NCBI GenBank assembly: GCA_025267735.1
Contig: CM046303.1
Location: 45,211,380-45,275,379, forward strand
Length of the DNA stretch: 64,000 bases
Reading direction: 5' to 3'
Source: Mactra quadrangularis
Taxonomy: Eukaryota; Mollusca; Bivalvia; Venerida; Mactridae
Shown: positions 24,001-39,000 of the stretch, piece after piece
Numbering within the stretch: the stretch's first letter is position 1
How the letters are laid out: each line of letters starts with the position of its first letter
Made by a program: the position numbers and the translations under genes
The notes under the pieces: generated by a model
What the model was told of the DNA's origin: nothing
The model's input: only the letters and a program-made list of their open reading frames with translations
Database searches by the model: none

Positions 24001-27000
24001 CCTTCTGACTTTGAACTGCAAAATTTATGAAATTGACTTACGATAACTTTTTTGTAAGATTTTTTGTGAAAAGGTGCACTGTTCTGTTATCAAAATAATT
24101 CTAGTCCAAGATTGCAACAGCTAAGCCAGGCTTGATCCTTAGAGGCAAAAGTGATGGTGGCTACACTATGGTCAACAAGTAAATCTGTGAGCTAATGCTC
24201 ACTAGTGATACCCCCACTGTGAGAAATATGACTACAAACAGGAAGTAGATGAGCAAGGAGCATGAAATCGCTTTACACCACATGGGACTATGGGATGAAG
24301 CAATATGCAAAGTATTAGGCTGCTGCATGTTATAGTTGCTGAGAAAACTGAGATGGAAATTTTGTAACGGACGGACGGATGGACGCACGGACAAGGGTAA
24401 AACAGTATACCCCCCTCTTCTTCGAAGCGGGGTATAATAAAATTGAATTTTAGACCAAGGGACAATAAGTTACCTGATATCTGTAGAAACCAAAGGACTA
24501 CTTGTCGCAGGTGGGGCTGACTTTGGACGTAGCTCTGTACTACCAAATATTGACTCTTCAGCTAGTCTAGTCAATGGTTAAAGAAAATAATGATGATAGT
24601 CAATAACACAATGCAATTAAGTTTATACATGAAAGTGACATAGTTCTAACATGTATATCCCGAGTTAAGTTATTCGAGTTTTCCCTGCAATACCAACAAA
24701 CTTTCACAGTTGCAATGAAAATACAATGTTTGTGTATAAAGAACAGTAAACTTTAATCTGATTTTCAGCAATTATGTGTACAAAACTGTGTTTGTCTGCT
24801 TGTGCATGGATTGAAAAACCCATAAATTGGAGTTCTAAATTAGTTCCATTGCTAGAGCTGGCAAATACTTTTCAACCAGTGAACTTCAATGGTTTCACAT
24901 GATAATAACCACAGAATAGAAATTTGTAAAGATGTGTGTCTTTGATTCACTTAACACAATTGATCATGGCATTAAAATATTTGGTATTTTATGGTACACA
25001 TTTGAAATGCCTATGTAATACACAGAGTGTTTTATACCACAATTGTCTTGCATCAGGCCATTGGAAATGATTTTATCATTATATAAATAACAAAGGATAC
25101 TGTGCTTTTTTCTTTCTTTCCAAAGCTTTCAATGTAGCTTTACTAAGTTTTGGTTGTGACCTGGAGACACTGTCCATACTTCTTCTTTGCTGTAATAAAC
25201 AATTAATATTTTGTTCATATATTGTACTGAAACATTCAGGAAATTGGAATGCAAACAGTTAAAATGATGATACTGGGCAACAATGCTCTTATTTACTATT
25301 TAGTATACAAGTAAAAGTCTGTGTAGAATACTAGAATTTTCATCAGATATTTTTTTAGAATTTTTCATTACAGTCCATGCCTCACAAATTGTGAGTTTAA
25401 ACACTAAACTCTTTGAAATTTCGGATTAAAATGTGGGACAGTTATTATAAATATTATCCAAAACTTGAAAAAAATCTCATTGAAAAGTCCTTCAAGAAAC
25501 ATTTTGTTCTTGCTTAATCAGAAAACAGACAATGAATAGCTACAGTCACATTGCGTGCACCCAAAATTCTTGTTAATTGAGCATTTTTGGTTATATTTGA
25601 TCATTTCTTTTCATTGAGAATGTCTAAAATTTGGCCCTAATTTAAGGCAAAAAAAATCCCACTATATAAATATCCACAATCATAGACACCCTATCTATTT
25701 CTCTAATATACAGTGCCATCCATAATAACCTTTACGCTTTTGTAAATATTTAATGTGTTTTTACCCTGTTACCAATACTTAAGACCTCGAAAACATATCT
25801 TTAAGTAAATGTGCATGTATAACAATTTTAATTGCATAAAGTAGCATTACTCTTCTTTCAAATGTTACAACCTAATCTAAATATTGTTATGTGTAAATAC
25901 ATATGAAATGAGTTTTAATTTTATACATGAAAAACAGGCTTTTTTACAAATGTAAAGGTAATTTTGGATGGCACGGTATCTACTAATGTACTTCATGGTC
26001 CTTGTGTACTTACAGATTCTCTCATCATTTTTTCTTGTAATAAGTGTCTATGTGAAGATATTATAGACATTCTTTCTGGTATTGATATTACAAAAAATAT
26101 CTCATGGATGTCCAGTAACGCTGCTTGTAACTGAAACAAATATAATAATAACAAGTAAATCTGTGAGCTAATGCTCACTAGTGATACCCCCGCAAAAATC
26201 TAAAAATATGCAACAAACAGGAAGTAGATGAGCAAGGAGCATGAAATCGCTTTACACCACATGGGACTATGGGATGAAGCAATATGCAAAGTATTAGGCT
26301 GCTGCATGTTATAGTTGCTGAGAAAACTGCGACAGAAATTTTGTAACGGACACACGCACGGACAAGGGTAAAACAGTATACCCCCCTCTTCTTCGAAGCG
26401 GGGGTATAATTACACGAGCATTCAATAAGATATTTACACCCAGAGTTTTTAGTCATTTGATCTACAAATATGTGTACATGAAAAACTGATAAAGTAAACA
26501 TTGCTTTTTCTACCAATTTCTCTTCCCAGGCAAATGACTGAATATTGACAAATTTTGCATTAAATACCTACTTCTATTCTTTTCTCGAAATTGACCAAAT
26601 GAGTTTCGTTGATTATCTTCAAATCCACCACAAACAAATTGAACATGCAAAGGTCTCATGAAATATTTGGCAATGTAATTTGTAAATATATAACATATGT
26701 CTCTTTTATGTTAAAAAATAAACACAGGTCCTTGTTATGATTTAATCACATGTGCTATAAACTCATGGTTCAAAGCTTACATATATGAACACCTCAACAA
26801 GTATTTACTATTAGTTTAAAACAAAACATAGACAAATGTAAGTTATATCTCTAACATACCTGATTGACAATACGTTCTAACATATTTCTATCTTCTCTTG
26901 AAAATGTTCCTTTTTTTATTGGTGTCTCAGCTTGAAAACTAAATGCTACATTTCTTGTATCCTAAATAATTATAACAGAAGAAAAATAGAATTCAAAGAT

Positions 27001-30000
27001 ACACAAAATTACAAATACATCTTTTATAAAGTTCAGGGGTCCGTATTATCAAAGGTGTTACGACCAATTTCAGTCTTAAATCCTTCTAAGATGTATAGTT
27101 AAATTATTGTAAGATGTTTGATAATATGCATCCCAGATGACACAAATTTACTATAAAACTGTACAATTATAGAGGCTCAGTTTTCAGTTTTCAAAAACCA
27201 AAATTTCAAGATTTCAACCTTCATTTGATAAGAAAAAGTACACTTTCTTAGACCTAAATTTCCTGAATTCAAGAATCACTAAAAAAACTACACCCATGCA
27301 TAATTTAAGCTACATAGATCTTATGTTTTTATCCTGCATATTGACCTGGTAGCCAAACTCATCCACGCTATTCTGGCAACAAGATAATTATGCAGAACAT
27401 CTAATGACTAATGTTAGAATGCATACAACACACACCGCAGTTATATGACCTATACAATGTGTTGCTACGGCGTTAAACCCAACAATATAACAACACACAA
27501 CTGCCCAGGAGGATTGTTCACAAAAATAAATGTTCTATGGTCAAATAAAAAGGAATCAGTTTTCAGCCCTTGGAGTTTCCTGGAATTCCAAGGAACCAAA
27601 AAACTTGTGAGGAATCCCTTTGACTCTTTAGACTTACATGTATCTGGGGAATATATCAGGATCACTGAAAAACTTGCCCTGCACATATGTGAATATGAGT
27701 TTCCATAAACTGTTTTTACAGTTTTTGTCAGCATAAAAGATATCCATTTTTTTCATTTATTAGAAGAATCCCTAACATTACAAAATTACATCTGAATAAC
27801 TACCAAGGAATTTATTTTTCTTGGTAAAATCTGTAAGTGTTGAAACCTAAGTAAGTTTTGCAAAATGATTTTTAATGCACTTACATCTATTGTGGTGATT
27901 ATTTGTTGTACTTTTGGTGTTTTCAATAAACGTCTGGTCAGATATCCTTTCACAGCAGCAGAAACCTTACAGAACTTATCATGCATAGATGGAGCAAATA
28001 CCTGTGAATATATAACATAAGGAAAATTTAATATACACAGATAATGGGTTCTCAATAAGTCATTGGATAAATGGAGTTTTGAGAAAACTGATCATGTCTA
28101 CAGCAAATAATATCATAACGATTAAATTTTATTTTGACACAATGTAATTAATGCAACTTTTTAGAAGTGCTATGATTACTCATTGTTTCTTTTTTCATAA
28201 GTAAATGGGCATCAGTTTATCCTAAAAAAATTCTCTAAAGATTTATAGCAACATGGTGGAGTGCCAGGTTACAAGGCTCTACATTTATTTTTTATAGTAT
28301 GTAGCCCAATTGGACAACCAGCTATATATTTTACTTAAGTATTAAGTTTACTAGCAGGTGCTCAAACATAAATAAAGGTTGTCTAAGAAGATCAGATGAC
28401 CATTAATTTTGAGCCCTGGCTTAGAAGGTCTGATGTTTAATCCTAGTTTAAGCCACAGGTTTGTACTGGGTAATATCAACTACCCTACAGCAAAAATCAA
28501 TAGATATTTAAGATATAATGTAAGTATATTAATCAAAATTAAACTGATCATACCTCTTGAGGAATCACATAATGACCAGTTTCACGTTGCGTTGAAGTCT
28601 GTTTAACTGGTGAATGTTGTATAGGTTTGTATACTTTGGTAGGGTGTACAGGTGTTGACTGATTTGAAAACATCAATTGTTTCGGAGTGGCTTTAGCAAA
28701 GCCACTTACTTCTGATACATTGTCACGATCCTTAGGATCTATATATAGACTAGGACTAGATGGGTATATGTATGGATTGCTGGGCTCGCTTGAACCCGGT
28801 TCTTGACTGTGTATTACATCTAGGTTGACTGGTTGGTTCCCACGTAGCATACCGGGGTCTCTGTGCGGTATAGTGCTGTAGCTTGTATTATGACTTATAC
28901 TGCTAATATTTGGATCAGCAACGTAACCCATAGGATAGTTCACACCCACTCCAGATCTAGGGTCAACACCCATTGCCATATTCATCCTTGGATCATGGTA
29001 GTTTACTCTAGAATCTTGATATGGTGCTATAGAACTGTAGCTTGTATTAAATGACATGTTGGGATTCTGATACTGGTTTGAAAATGTTGAAGGCACTGGT
29101 CTAACCATAAACGGAGGGCTTTTAGCTGAGCTCTAAAATACATACACAAAAATGATAAACATTATAAGAGATAAACAAAATTTAGACTTCTTCTTCAATG
29201 TTAAGTTTTATTTTTTTAATGTTTTAAAAAGTTAATCAAAACTAAAGTATCCCATGATCATAAAAATCTTAAATAAGATTTTAGTCAAGTTTTGAATATA
29301 TATGGGAAACAAAGTGGTTAATAATTTTGACGGATAACCCTTGGTGCCAAAGTTAAAATGTGTAAGGTAAAATCATATCAAAAATCCTGCCAGCTTTTTC
29401 TTTTAGCCAAGATGTAACTGACTACTTAAGACTGAAAAAAAAACATTTCATGAATTAGCTTCATAATCGAGCAGACAATTCAAATTGTACAGCCTGGATA
29501 GCATATAACTGAATAAGCCTTAAATTGACTTCATCAGCTTCACCAGCTTCCTCTTATACTACCTCTTATACTACATCTCATAAAACAATATTTCATGAGG
29601 AAAATAGGACATAATATTGAATACATTCATTGTTTTAACCCACTAGCCCAAGTCAAGGACTATTGAAAATTAATTTGTCAGGTGAAAAATACTTTTTTCG
29701 CACAGTTTGGCTAGTTGATGATTTTGCCTTTTCCTGTATTAGGCAACAACAAATTGATCATGTGTTCTTTGGAATTTTCTGGAAAATGGGGCAAGCAAGC
29801 AAAGAAATTTAAAAAATAATGTTTAGTTCAGTTGCATTATATAGTAGTTTAAACAAATTTTTATAAGTGAGCAAGGAAATAAAAAAATTTTTTTTAAAAA
29901 ATGTCAAAATTAGGGTGCGAGGGAATCCATAAAACACATCATCAAGTTGATGTGGCCTTACAAAATAAATTAGGCTAGAGCTGGAAAAAATTAAAATTGA

Positions 30001-33000
30001 TGACTGAAACATAAAAAGTTACAAATGTTAAGAAGGATACATACATGTACAGGCTGTGGATAAGCTTGCCAAGCTTGTGTTACTTGAGGCATAGTGTTAG
30101 ATATTCTTGGTTTCAATGGATCAATAGGTACATTGACTCCTGAATGGATTGAACCGTTCAACATAGAGCACATTGGTCCTTGGTTCATTGCACCGTTTAT
30201 TGTAGAGCACATTGGTCCTTGATTTATTGAACCATTCATTAGATCACCGACATGCTGGTCAGGTTGTTTATTTATCATAGGTTCTAAGTTAATTTCAGAT
30301 AAAGCAGGAGATGGTGGTTCTTCTATTTTCTTATGATAAGCCTGAAAATGATGTTTGAAAAAATCATTATATTATACAAAACGTATTTGAGTGTATAATG
30401 GGCTGGAGGCCTTTTGTAACAAATCCAAGTCAATGTTTGCTCACATAACAACAGAATAAGTAGGATTTACAGAAAGGTTCCAATGAAACAAACATTTAAT
30501 ATTAATATTGTCAGTTGTCAATATAGCAGTGGTTTCAGAAAATATTATGTCAAAAATCATATAAGTACATTTCATGAATTCTATGGTTATTGTAGGCATA
30601 TCAAATACAATTTAAAGATTTGAAGATCAAATTAATCATTTATGTAATATTCTTCATAACCTTAAAGTCAACTAAGCATTGCTTTGAAAAGTATTAAGCT
30701 TTTTAAGTATCAATGTTTTCTGTTTTAAACTTATGACAATTTTTGTTATAAGATTTTTGTAAAATGTTATACTGGTACTTTCCCATGCTCATGAAAGAAC
30801 CCTGCTTGTAAAACAATATTGTTCCCAAAGTTTTTTTTAAGCCATTTTGGGTCCAAAATTGGGCCCTATTCCCCTCCCCAAAAAGTATACATTTTCCCCT
30901 TGCGTGAAGAAAAATTCCCCTATTTTATAAAAATCGTAGGTGTATCAATTTTTTGCCATTTTCTGAAAACAGTTTTTTCATTTTCCAAAAAGCACTCAGT
31001 AACCAGAATATCTATCATCATGTAAATTTTCTTGAATTTAAAGTTTTCCTTTAACAATATACATCAAAAATAAAGAAACAAAGAGTATTGAAAAATTCCT
31101 CTATTTTCATTTTTGTCGATATTTTCCCCTGTAAAAGGGCCCCGCCATCTTTCCCCTAGGAGTGAAAAAAAACCACTGGTTCCTATTATAGTATTAATGA
31201 CCATAGGGTGTTATTTTAGCGAATCTAAGCTATTTAATTAGTTACTTTCATTGATTACTTTTTTACTTCAGAAAAAACTAAGCTTAATCACAGCAATCTT
31301 ACCTCTATTTCTTTCTCCAAGCTCATTTGTTCTCTTCTCTGAGCTACAAATAATTCTTCCAACTGGGCTCTCTGATGTTCTATCAATTTTTGTTGTATAA
31401 TTTCAAACTGTTGTGTCTGTATACGAAACAGTTCTTCTTGTGATAAATGATTCATGGATTGTATACTTGAAGTAAATGATCCAATTAAAGCACCAATGTT
31501 GTCCATTACATCAACAAAACTCTGTGATTTACTAGGAGCATTTTCATCATTATCAACATTATCATCATCGTCGTCATCATTAGGGTCGTGGTGCAATGAT
31601 CTTTCATGCACTTGATTCAAGTATCTTTGTATGTGTTCAGCCTTAGCCTCTTCTTCTTTTTCAACTTCTTCTTGATGAACATCTGTATGATTAATCTCAA
31701 CCAGATCTTCAACTTCATGGACTTTAATGTCCTCCTCAATATCATGTTCAAGTTCAATAGTTTTAGGTTGAATAACATCTTCTACCTTAATCACACTTTC
31801 ATTATTATTTTCTTCATCTTCATTAACTTCATTATCGTCATCAATTTCAACATCATCATCATCATCATCATTGTTGTCACTACCACTCTCTTCACTTTCA
31901 TCGTCATCTTTGTCCTCATCTATAACTACCTCTCCATCATCTTCATCAATATCTATAGCATTTTCTTGGATCAAATTTTCAATGTTTTCATTTTCATTTT
32001 GATTAACTTCAACTTCGTCATTTGAATTTTCATGTTTCTCACTTATTACTACTACATTGTCCTCATCAGAATCAGAATCTTCCAATTGAACTCTTTCTAA
32101 GTTATTTCTTATGTACTCTTCATCATCAAGCATGGATCTATTTTTTTGTAATGTGTTAGCAGTGTTAGTGTAAATCACAGGTTGTAGCATAAGAACAGAT
32201 TCATCCACATCCCATTTTTTACGAACTACTTTTTGTGGCTTTTTGAATTCAAACTTATCATCAATGTCATCTGTATCTCTTTCAGGTTTCATTTGAGACA
32301 ACATATATGATCGTGTTATTTCTTCTTGCATTGAAGTTATACTATCACTGGGGGTCATTTTACCTTGGACTAGATTTTCTAAATCACTATTGCTAGTCCC
32401 ATAATAACTCATGGGATCAAATTTCATATTTGTTCTGGATTTATTTTCTTGGAGAACTTTATCAGAACCATCTTTCAGCAACAACCCACTTTCTGATAGC
32501 TCAGATTTACCACCAGATTTTACATGAACCACAGCAGGATGGTTTTCACCTATAGGACCAGCAGGCATGTTAGCCATGTAAACATTCAACACAGGTTGAC
32601 CTCTACTTGGTCTCACATTCAATTCACCGGAGTAATTCTCATCAGAGCTATCATGCTCAGCAGGAACATATTCATTCTCTTTATCTGATGTATTTAAATC
32701 ACTCTCCTGATTACTATTATCCAAAGGATGATTTTGTGAAAATTCACCAGGAGAGCTAGTGGAAGTATCTACACTTGGACTTAAAGCCACTTTACTTAAT
32801 AAGTTCCCACCACCTGAAGGTCCTGAATATGACACTGGATTTCTGTCCTCACTAGCTCTATCTCTAGGCAAACCACTATCAGCTGTATTCTGATCATCAA
32901 AGTTCTCACTACTTTTAGGTGTTATGTCTAATTTTCTATAAGAAATTTTATCCTCATAAGACTGACTGGCACTAGTACTTATTTCAGTAACAAGAGTAGA

Positions 33001-36000
33001 AAAATGAACAGTGTTTTTTAAAGATTTAGGGCTCATCCTTTGCCGTGAACCACTCACTGAACTAGCAGAACTTAATATAGACGATCCTGTTGGACTCATT
33101 CTTGCTCTAGAATGTGCACTAGTATTTGAAGAATTATTAGCAGTGGCTCCACTATCATCTACTGAATTTACAGACATATCCTCTGCAGCATCACCTCTTT
33201 CACTATAGTCATTATACACTGCTCCCCTCCCACCAGTAGCACCATATTGAATATTTCTATAATCACCTTCAGACCTGGAAGTTGGTCCTCTTAAATGTTC
33301 CTGTTTATTTTGTTCACCACCAATAGCCGAGTTAGCTGTTGATGTTAAAGTGTCTTCCATATTCAAAGCCTTAGATAATTTTGTCAACATGTGAATAATT
33401 TGTTGTTGCTTAAGAGATGTTAAAGGAATTCCATTATAATCTTTGGGCAGAGAATCTTGTTGTTCTAAAGAAGCAAAATCTGGCTGTAAAGAGTCTAAAG
33501 TAGCCATTGCTTGCTCTTCCGATATAAAGAAGGGAAACAATTCAGCTGTTGCAGTTTGAATAGGATCAAGCTCTTGTCGAACTTCTTCAAAGGCTCTAGA
33601 TCTTCCATCAGATGATGAAATTTGAGATGATCCAGAAAACCTTTTACTCCTGTCATGTTCTTCCTGTCGACTTAGTTCTTGTTCTAAAGCTTCAAGTGGA
33701 TTTTGTAATGAGGCATTTGATTGGTTTTCAGCGCGTCTTTTATGAGCAACAGTGTCTTCAGCTCTATTAGAAGTTTTACTTACATTAGCCCTAGCATCAC
33801 TAGTTTTTTTCACTGACGTTTCACTTTTTTTGTTTCTATGCTCACTAATATCCTCTTTTGGTTTGCTTACAAAAGCTTGTTTTGGTTTAGTTTCTATTGC
33901 TTTTGTTTGCTTAACATTCTCTTTATCCCTTGTCTTTCCAGTTCGACTTTCAGGTCTTTCTCTAGGTTCATCTTTGTCAGGACCTTGGGGTCTGCCACCT
34001 TTAGGTGAAAGACTTCGACCAGATTTAGTAGGTCTTCTAAACTCTTCAGTTTTAGTTGAGAAATCTATGGTTCTAAGATCTGGTGTGGATGAGGACTGAC
34101 GCATTGAACTTCGAGACGGAGGTCGACCAACAGGAGGATGAGGTAACAAGTCGCGAGAATTTGGAGATAGATTATTACTCTTTGATACTGAGTCAGGTTG
34201 AAGACCTGATTTGTCCAAATGCTGAGAAGAGAATGATTTTTGTTTGGAAAGAGCACCGAGTTTACTTAAAGACTTATAGTTAGAAGGTTCCTTTTTCTTA
34301 ACATCACCAGAACTCTGAGAGGCTGACCTAGAAGGTGAGCTAGAAGACTTAGCAGACGACACTGACTTTGGTGATGAAACAGACTTTGGTGAAGCTTTAC
34401 TAGAAGATCTTGCTGGAGATAAACTAACATCTTTAGGTGACCCTGATACATTGATTACTATTTCTGAAGGTATACTGGACCCTGGTTTAGGAGAGGATTT
34501 TAGAGCCACCCTAGATACAGTCTCAGGGTTAACTCTCTGTGATGATGAAGAAGATGATGTCTTCAAAGACTTTGATGCTTGCTTAGCAGCTCTCCTTTCC
34601 TGAAAATATAAATGTTTATTTTAAATATATAGGTCAAGTTTCAATTAAAGCCTCGGTGACTAAAAATTAAATAAACAAATTGCATCAAGTTTTCAAAATA
34701 AGCCTAGAATTGCCATCAGTCCACTGTATATTAGAAAAGCAGTGGTCTAACAATAAAAAAAGGACCCAATTCACTAATTTCACAATTACCAAACCTTAAT
34801 AAATACTCAACTAAAAATACAGCCATTGAACATACTTTTTCATTAACAAAATCTGCAAAGACTGTAAGTATTCAATTGGTCAAGTAAAATTTGTCATTTC
34901 TCCGGACTTATGTCAAACACTGGAATAGAATTTTCCTTATCAACGCTGGATTCTAAAGAAAATATACAAAAATCTTAGACACAAACTGACTGGAAATTAT
35001 ACAGTCATTTATCAGTATTAACCTAAATTGTTACAACTCTAAAAGTCATTACAGTAATACAAATAACCAAATGACCCTATATACCTGTCCACTACCAACA
35101 ATAATAATCATAACAGAAACACGCACAACAATAAATGTATTTATTGATACAACACACCAACCCTTTGATCCATAACCATTACACAAACAAACATATAACT
35201 TGTCACGCAGTCATTGCCTTAACCCATCAGTCTGATGTTCAGGAGTAGCAATTCGGCGCGATATGACCTTTCTGTGTTGGTGCGCCGCAAAACCCAAACA
35301 AACAAACAAACCAGGAGTAGCAAGAATTACTTATTTTATATAGCCAGGCTATATAACATAACAAATCGGACAAGTGCTGGAGCAAATCTAAGGCGATGAC
35401 TGATAGCTACAAGAAATTGCAAGATAATGTTAAATATATAAGACAGGTATTAACCATCACTATATTAAGAAGAGGAGAACAGATCACCATGATGGTACAA
35501 GTTGACAACCATACCAATATATTGATGGATCAGCACAAAACTAGTCTAACTACATGTAAATAAATAAGGATATAGACTAGTTTTGCACAGAACCATTGAT
35601 ATACAATTTAGAGTATAATGTACAAGAATAAGAGCACACATGTGTAATATAACAAGGAACATCGTCTCATACAAAATACCCAGAAGTATATCATATCTAA
35701 TGACTGTTCTTTTTCAGAGTAGGAGGGTACTCCACCTACTGCTTATATTTCTCCCTCTAACCCATTCTTTAACTTAAGTTTCATAATTTTTCTATGAAAA
35801 CAGTTAAGCAAGTTGTATCAAAATATAAAAAAGTTGACCAGTATAGGATAAAATTTGTGGTATGTGTGCTTGTTAAAGCAACCATCTCCCTAATGTGCCC
35901 AACCCCTATTAGTTGCCTCTTTGTAATTAACTCCAGCACTAGTACAATCACTAATATATGATATAATTGTGACAAAATGATAAAGTCTTTGAGTACCCAC

Positions 36001-39000
36001 GATTAACATACACATATTGTTAAATTTCATTCAACTTACAGTGGTGCATACATTAATTCCATTGATTTAAATATTCAGTACAGTATTTCTGTACTCACAA
36101 ACAATAAAGAATATACATGTATTTAAATTAGTAAAGTTAATGCATGCACCACTGACAGTTGAATAAAATTTGATAATACTAACATAAATGATAATGAAGT
36201 GCAATGTAATAGAAGTACACAATGTGCCGAGGGTTGCCCGCAAGACTGTAGTAACTCGCCCTTTAATGCAATGCACTTACTACAATCTTGCTGGCAACCC
36301 TCAACATGTAGCTTTTATATGAGAGAGTGAACATACTAATAACTTGTACATTCCATTTGTTCTGGGAAGTTGACTACGACTTTTTAATGAGTACGCTGTC
36401 TGGAATGGTTAATAGATATTGATAGAGTAAAGAATACAATGTCATGTACATATCAATTAATAAAAAAATCAATACGACATTCAATCACTTCCTGATAGAG
36501 TGTGTTTATACATTCATTGTAGAGAAAGATTTCTACTAAAGGAATGTTTGAGTGTTTTTTATGTAAGTTTTAAGTTAAGGTATAAGGCTGCCAATTATTC
36601 AAGTTTTCTCACTTATTTACAGAAGAACTTCCTGGATTTTTAGTTATTTTAAACAGAAGATAATTTGTAATATAAAATTTGAACAATTTACTTTGGAATG
36701 GACTCATCAAAAACAAAATAAACCAAATCCACAAGCAGTTAATTATTTATCTAACATCACTACTTCTATATATAGAAAACCGCCACAGGATAAAATCTAC
36801 TCTAACACTAGTTCTAACAAAATAGGAAAAAAACAAAATAGTAAACAAAATATTTTTATTTTTAACTCAAGTTAATGGGTTTCACAGCAGTAGCATGGGC
36901 ACGTTCTACAAGGCGATCACTAGCTAGCGCTATGTAGTGATTTCCTATAGAACCGTCTGCTACGATTGAGCAAATTGAATCGCTAGCTAGCGACACCTAG
37001 CAAGTTTTTTTCTTGCTAGCTGTATCATTCAGAACACTTCTGCTTATTTCAAAATGGCTGCCCTCTGTGGGAATGTGTTTCTTTTTTAAGAATACTGATA
37101 TATATTTTATTTAATGCATTAATTTCGTCAAACTGGTAAAATAGAATAATCATGATGACAATGGATTTAAATAATTTTCATTTGTTACAATTCTGAACTT
37201 TTTGTTTGAGAAAGTCGCCATCTTGGATTTGCTAGCTTGAAGCAAACCGTTCAATAGACTAAATCTCTTTCAAAAAGTGCAAGCTAGCGATCGCCTAGTG
37301 GAACGTGCCCAAAATGTACCCAAGCAGAACTAAGTTGAAATAAAAATGTGTGTACACTGAACAGTATAATTTATTCTGTGTTGCAAACTTCAGTAATTAT
37401 GTGTTAAATAATTTCTTTCTGCACAGATGCATTCAGCAAAAAAAACTTTACTTCCTTGGAAAAACTCACAAATTTGAGTTTCGAATATGAACTATTGAAA
37501 ATAATCTATATTACTATTAAAGCAGAAAAAAAACTCTGAAATTTCCTGAAAGTTAAATACAAATCAATATGGACACTAAAGCTGTCATTGATTCCAACAA
37601 TATCGATGTATCATCGATATTTATGTTCCGATCAATAATCGATATGCATTATGAAATATCGATAATAAAGCCTGTACATGAATAGGTAAAAAAATAAAAG
37701 TCACTATTAAGGGTCAAATCTTTTAAACAAACCTTCTATCATAAGCAGAAACTGGTGCGCAGTCATAATATGAACTGATAGGTCTAACACATTGACAGCA
37801 TCCCTGTTGAGGAACAAGCTCTAGTCCACAGAAGGTATTACATTCATGACAAATATACATCTATTATGATTTTATGACAACATATATGGTCAGTATAGTA
37901 CTGCAGTGAAGGTATCAATATATATTGGTGTATCGTCAATATTTCTTTCTCGATATACTGAAATCATCGATACGCTTCCAAAGCAATCAATGACAGCTCT
38001 AATGGACACAAATGTACAATACGTACCTCAACACCAGCCACTATAGATTGTACTTTAGCATGTAACTCTTCAGTTTTTCTGACACGACAATTTTTCTCAC
38101 GTCTTAACGCTTCATGTTTATACGACACCATCTCTTCACGACGGCTCTCGTTAAGCTGAAATGAAAATTCTTCAAATTTGGACATTGGTGGAATTTGAAA
38201 TTTTTGAAAATATTAAAGACCTACGTTCCAAATACTGAAATAGACAGATTTCATATAAATTACATAGAGTAATTTTATTCTAAAAACATTGAGATCTGAA
38301 TTAATACTGAAAACTTTCACCACTGCTTCATCAACAGTCTTCCAGTCTTCAAAGTAAGGCTTAAATAGTCATTCTTTTGTCTAGGGCAACAAATTGTCAG
38401 TTTGAACCACCATAGGCCTATGCATTACATGGACAGCAAAATATTACAAAGATAATATAGTAAAATCTTATGCCTCAGTCCCAAATCGTGGTTAGTTGCG
38501 GACCTGTACGTGCAGACAGCCTTAGATCTTGGGAATCCTTGCGTATTAAGGTGACGGTACGCACATGGCACAAAATAACACATCCGTACGGAGCACTAGC
38601 TGGAAGATATGTGAGTTTAATCCATACTCGGCCACGATTTTGTTCACGATTTGACTTTAAACTGTAATGTGTATTCTAGGCTTATCTCACGGACCCTGGT
38701 AAAATAGTAACAGTCCGTACTGGTATGCAAGAGGTCGTACGGTGCCTGTACGGTGCCTTCACGGCTATTTTTATGTTTATGGGACTGTAGCTTTAAAGAT
38801 TAAAACCCTTAACTTATAGACCTTTTAGGCCTGAATTTTCTTTGGGCAGAAAGAGTAACATCTAGGTATTCACTGTCTGTTTGAAACAAGATCAGAATGT
38901 TTCTTGAAGTACTTTTTATAACAGTTAAGACCAATTCTCTGTAACCACCAAAAAAGTGTTGCCACTCATAGTCACAGATTTTTATCATTTTGCCTGTGTT

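Noticed and set aside
24232..24546. 104-codon minus-strand frame overlapping exon 11
   Set aside because: Out of frame with the phase-consistent exon 11 and continuing into a SINE-like repeat.
31606..32025. 139-codon plus-strand hydrophobic frame
   Set aside because: Antisense shadow of the Asp/Glu-rich tract in CCP110 exon 4 (GAT/GAA runs read as ATC/TTC).
33752..34099. 115-codon plus-strand frame
   Set aside because: Antisense shadow of the Ser/Lys-rich part of CCP110 exon 4.
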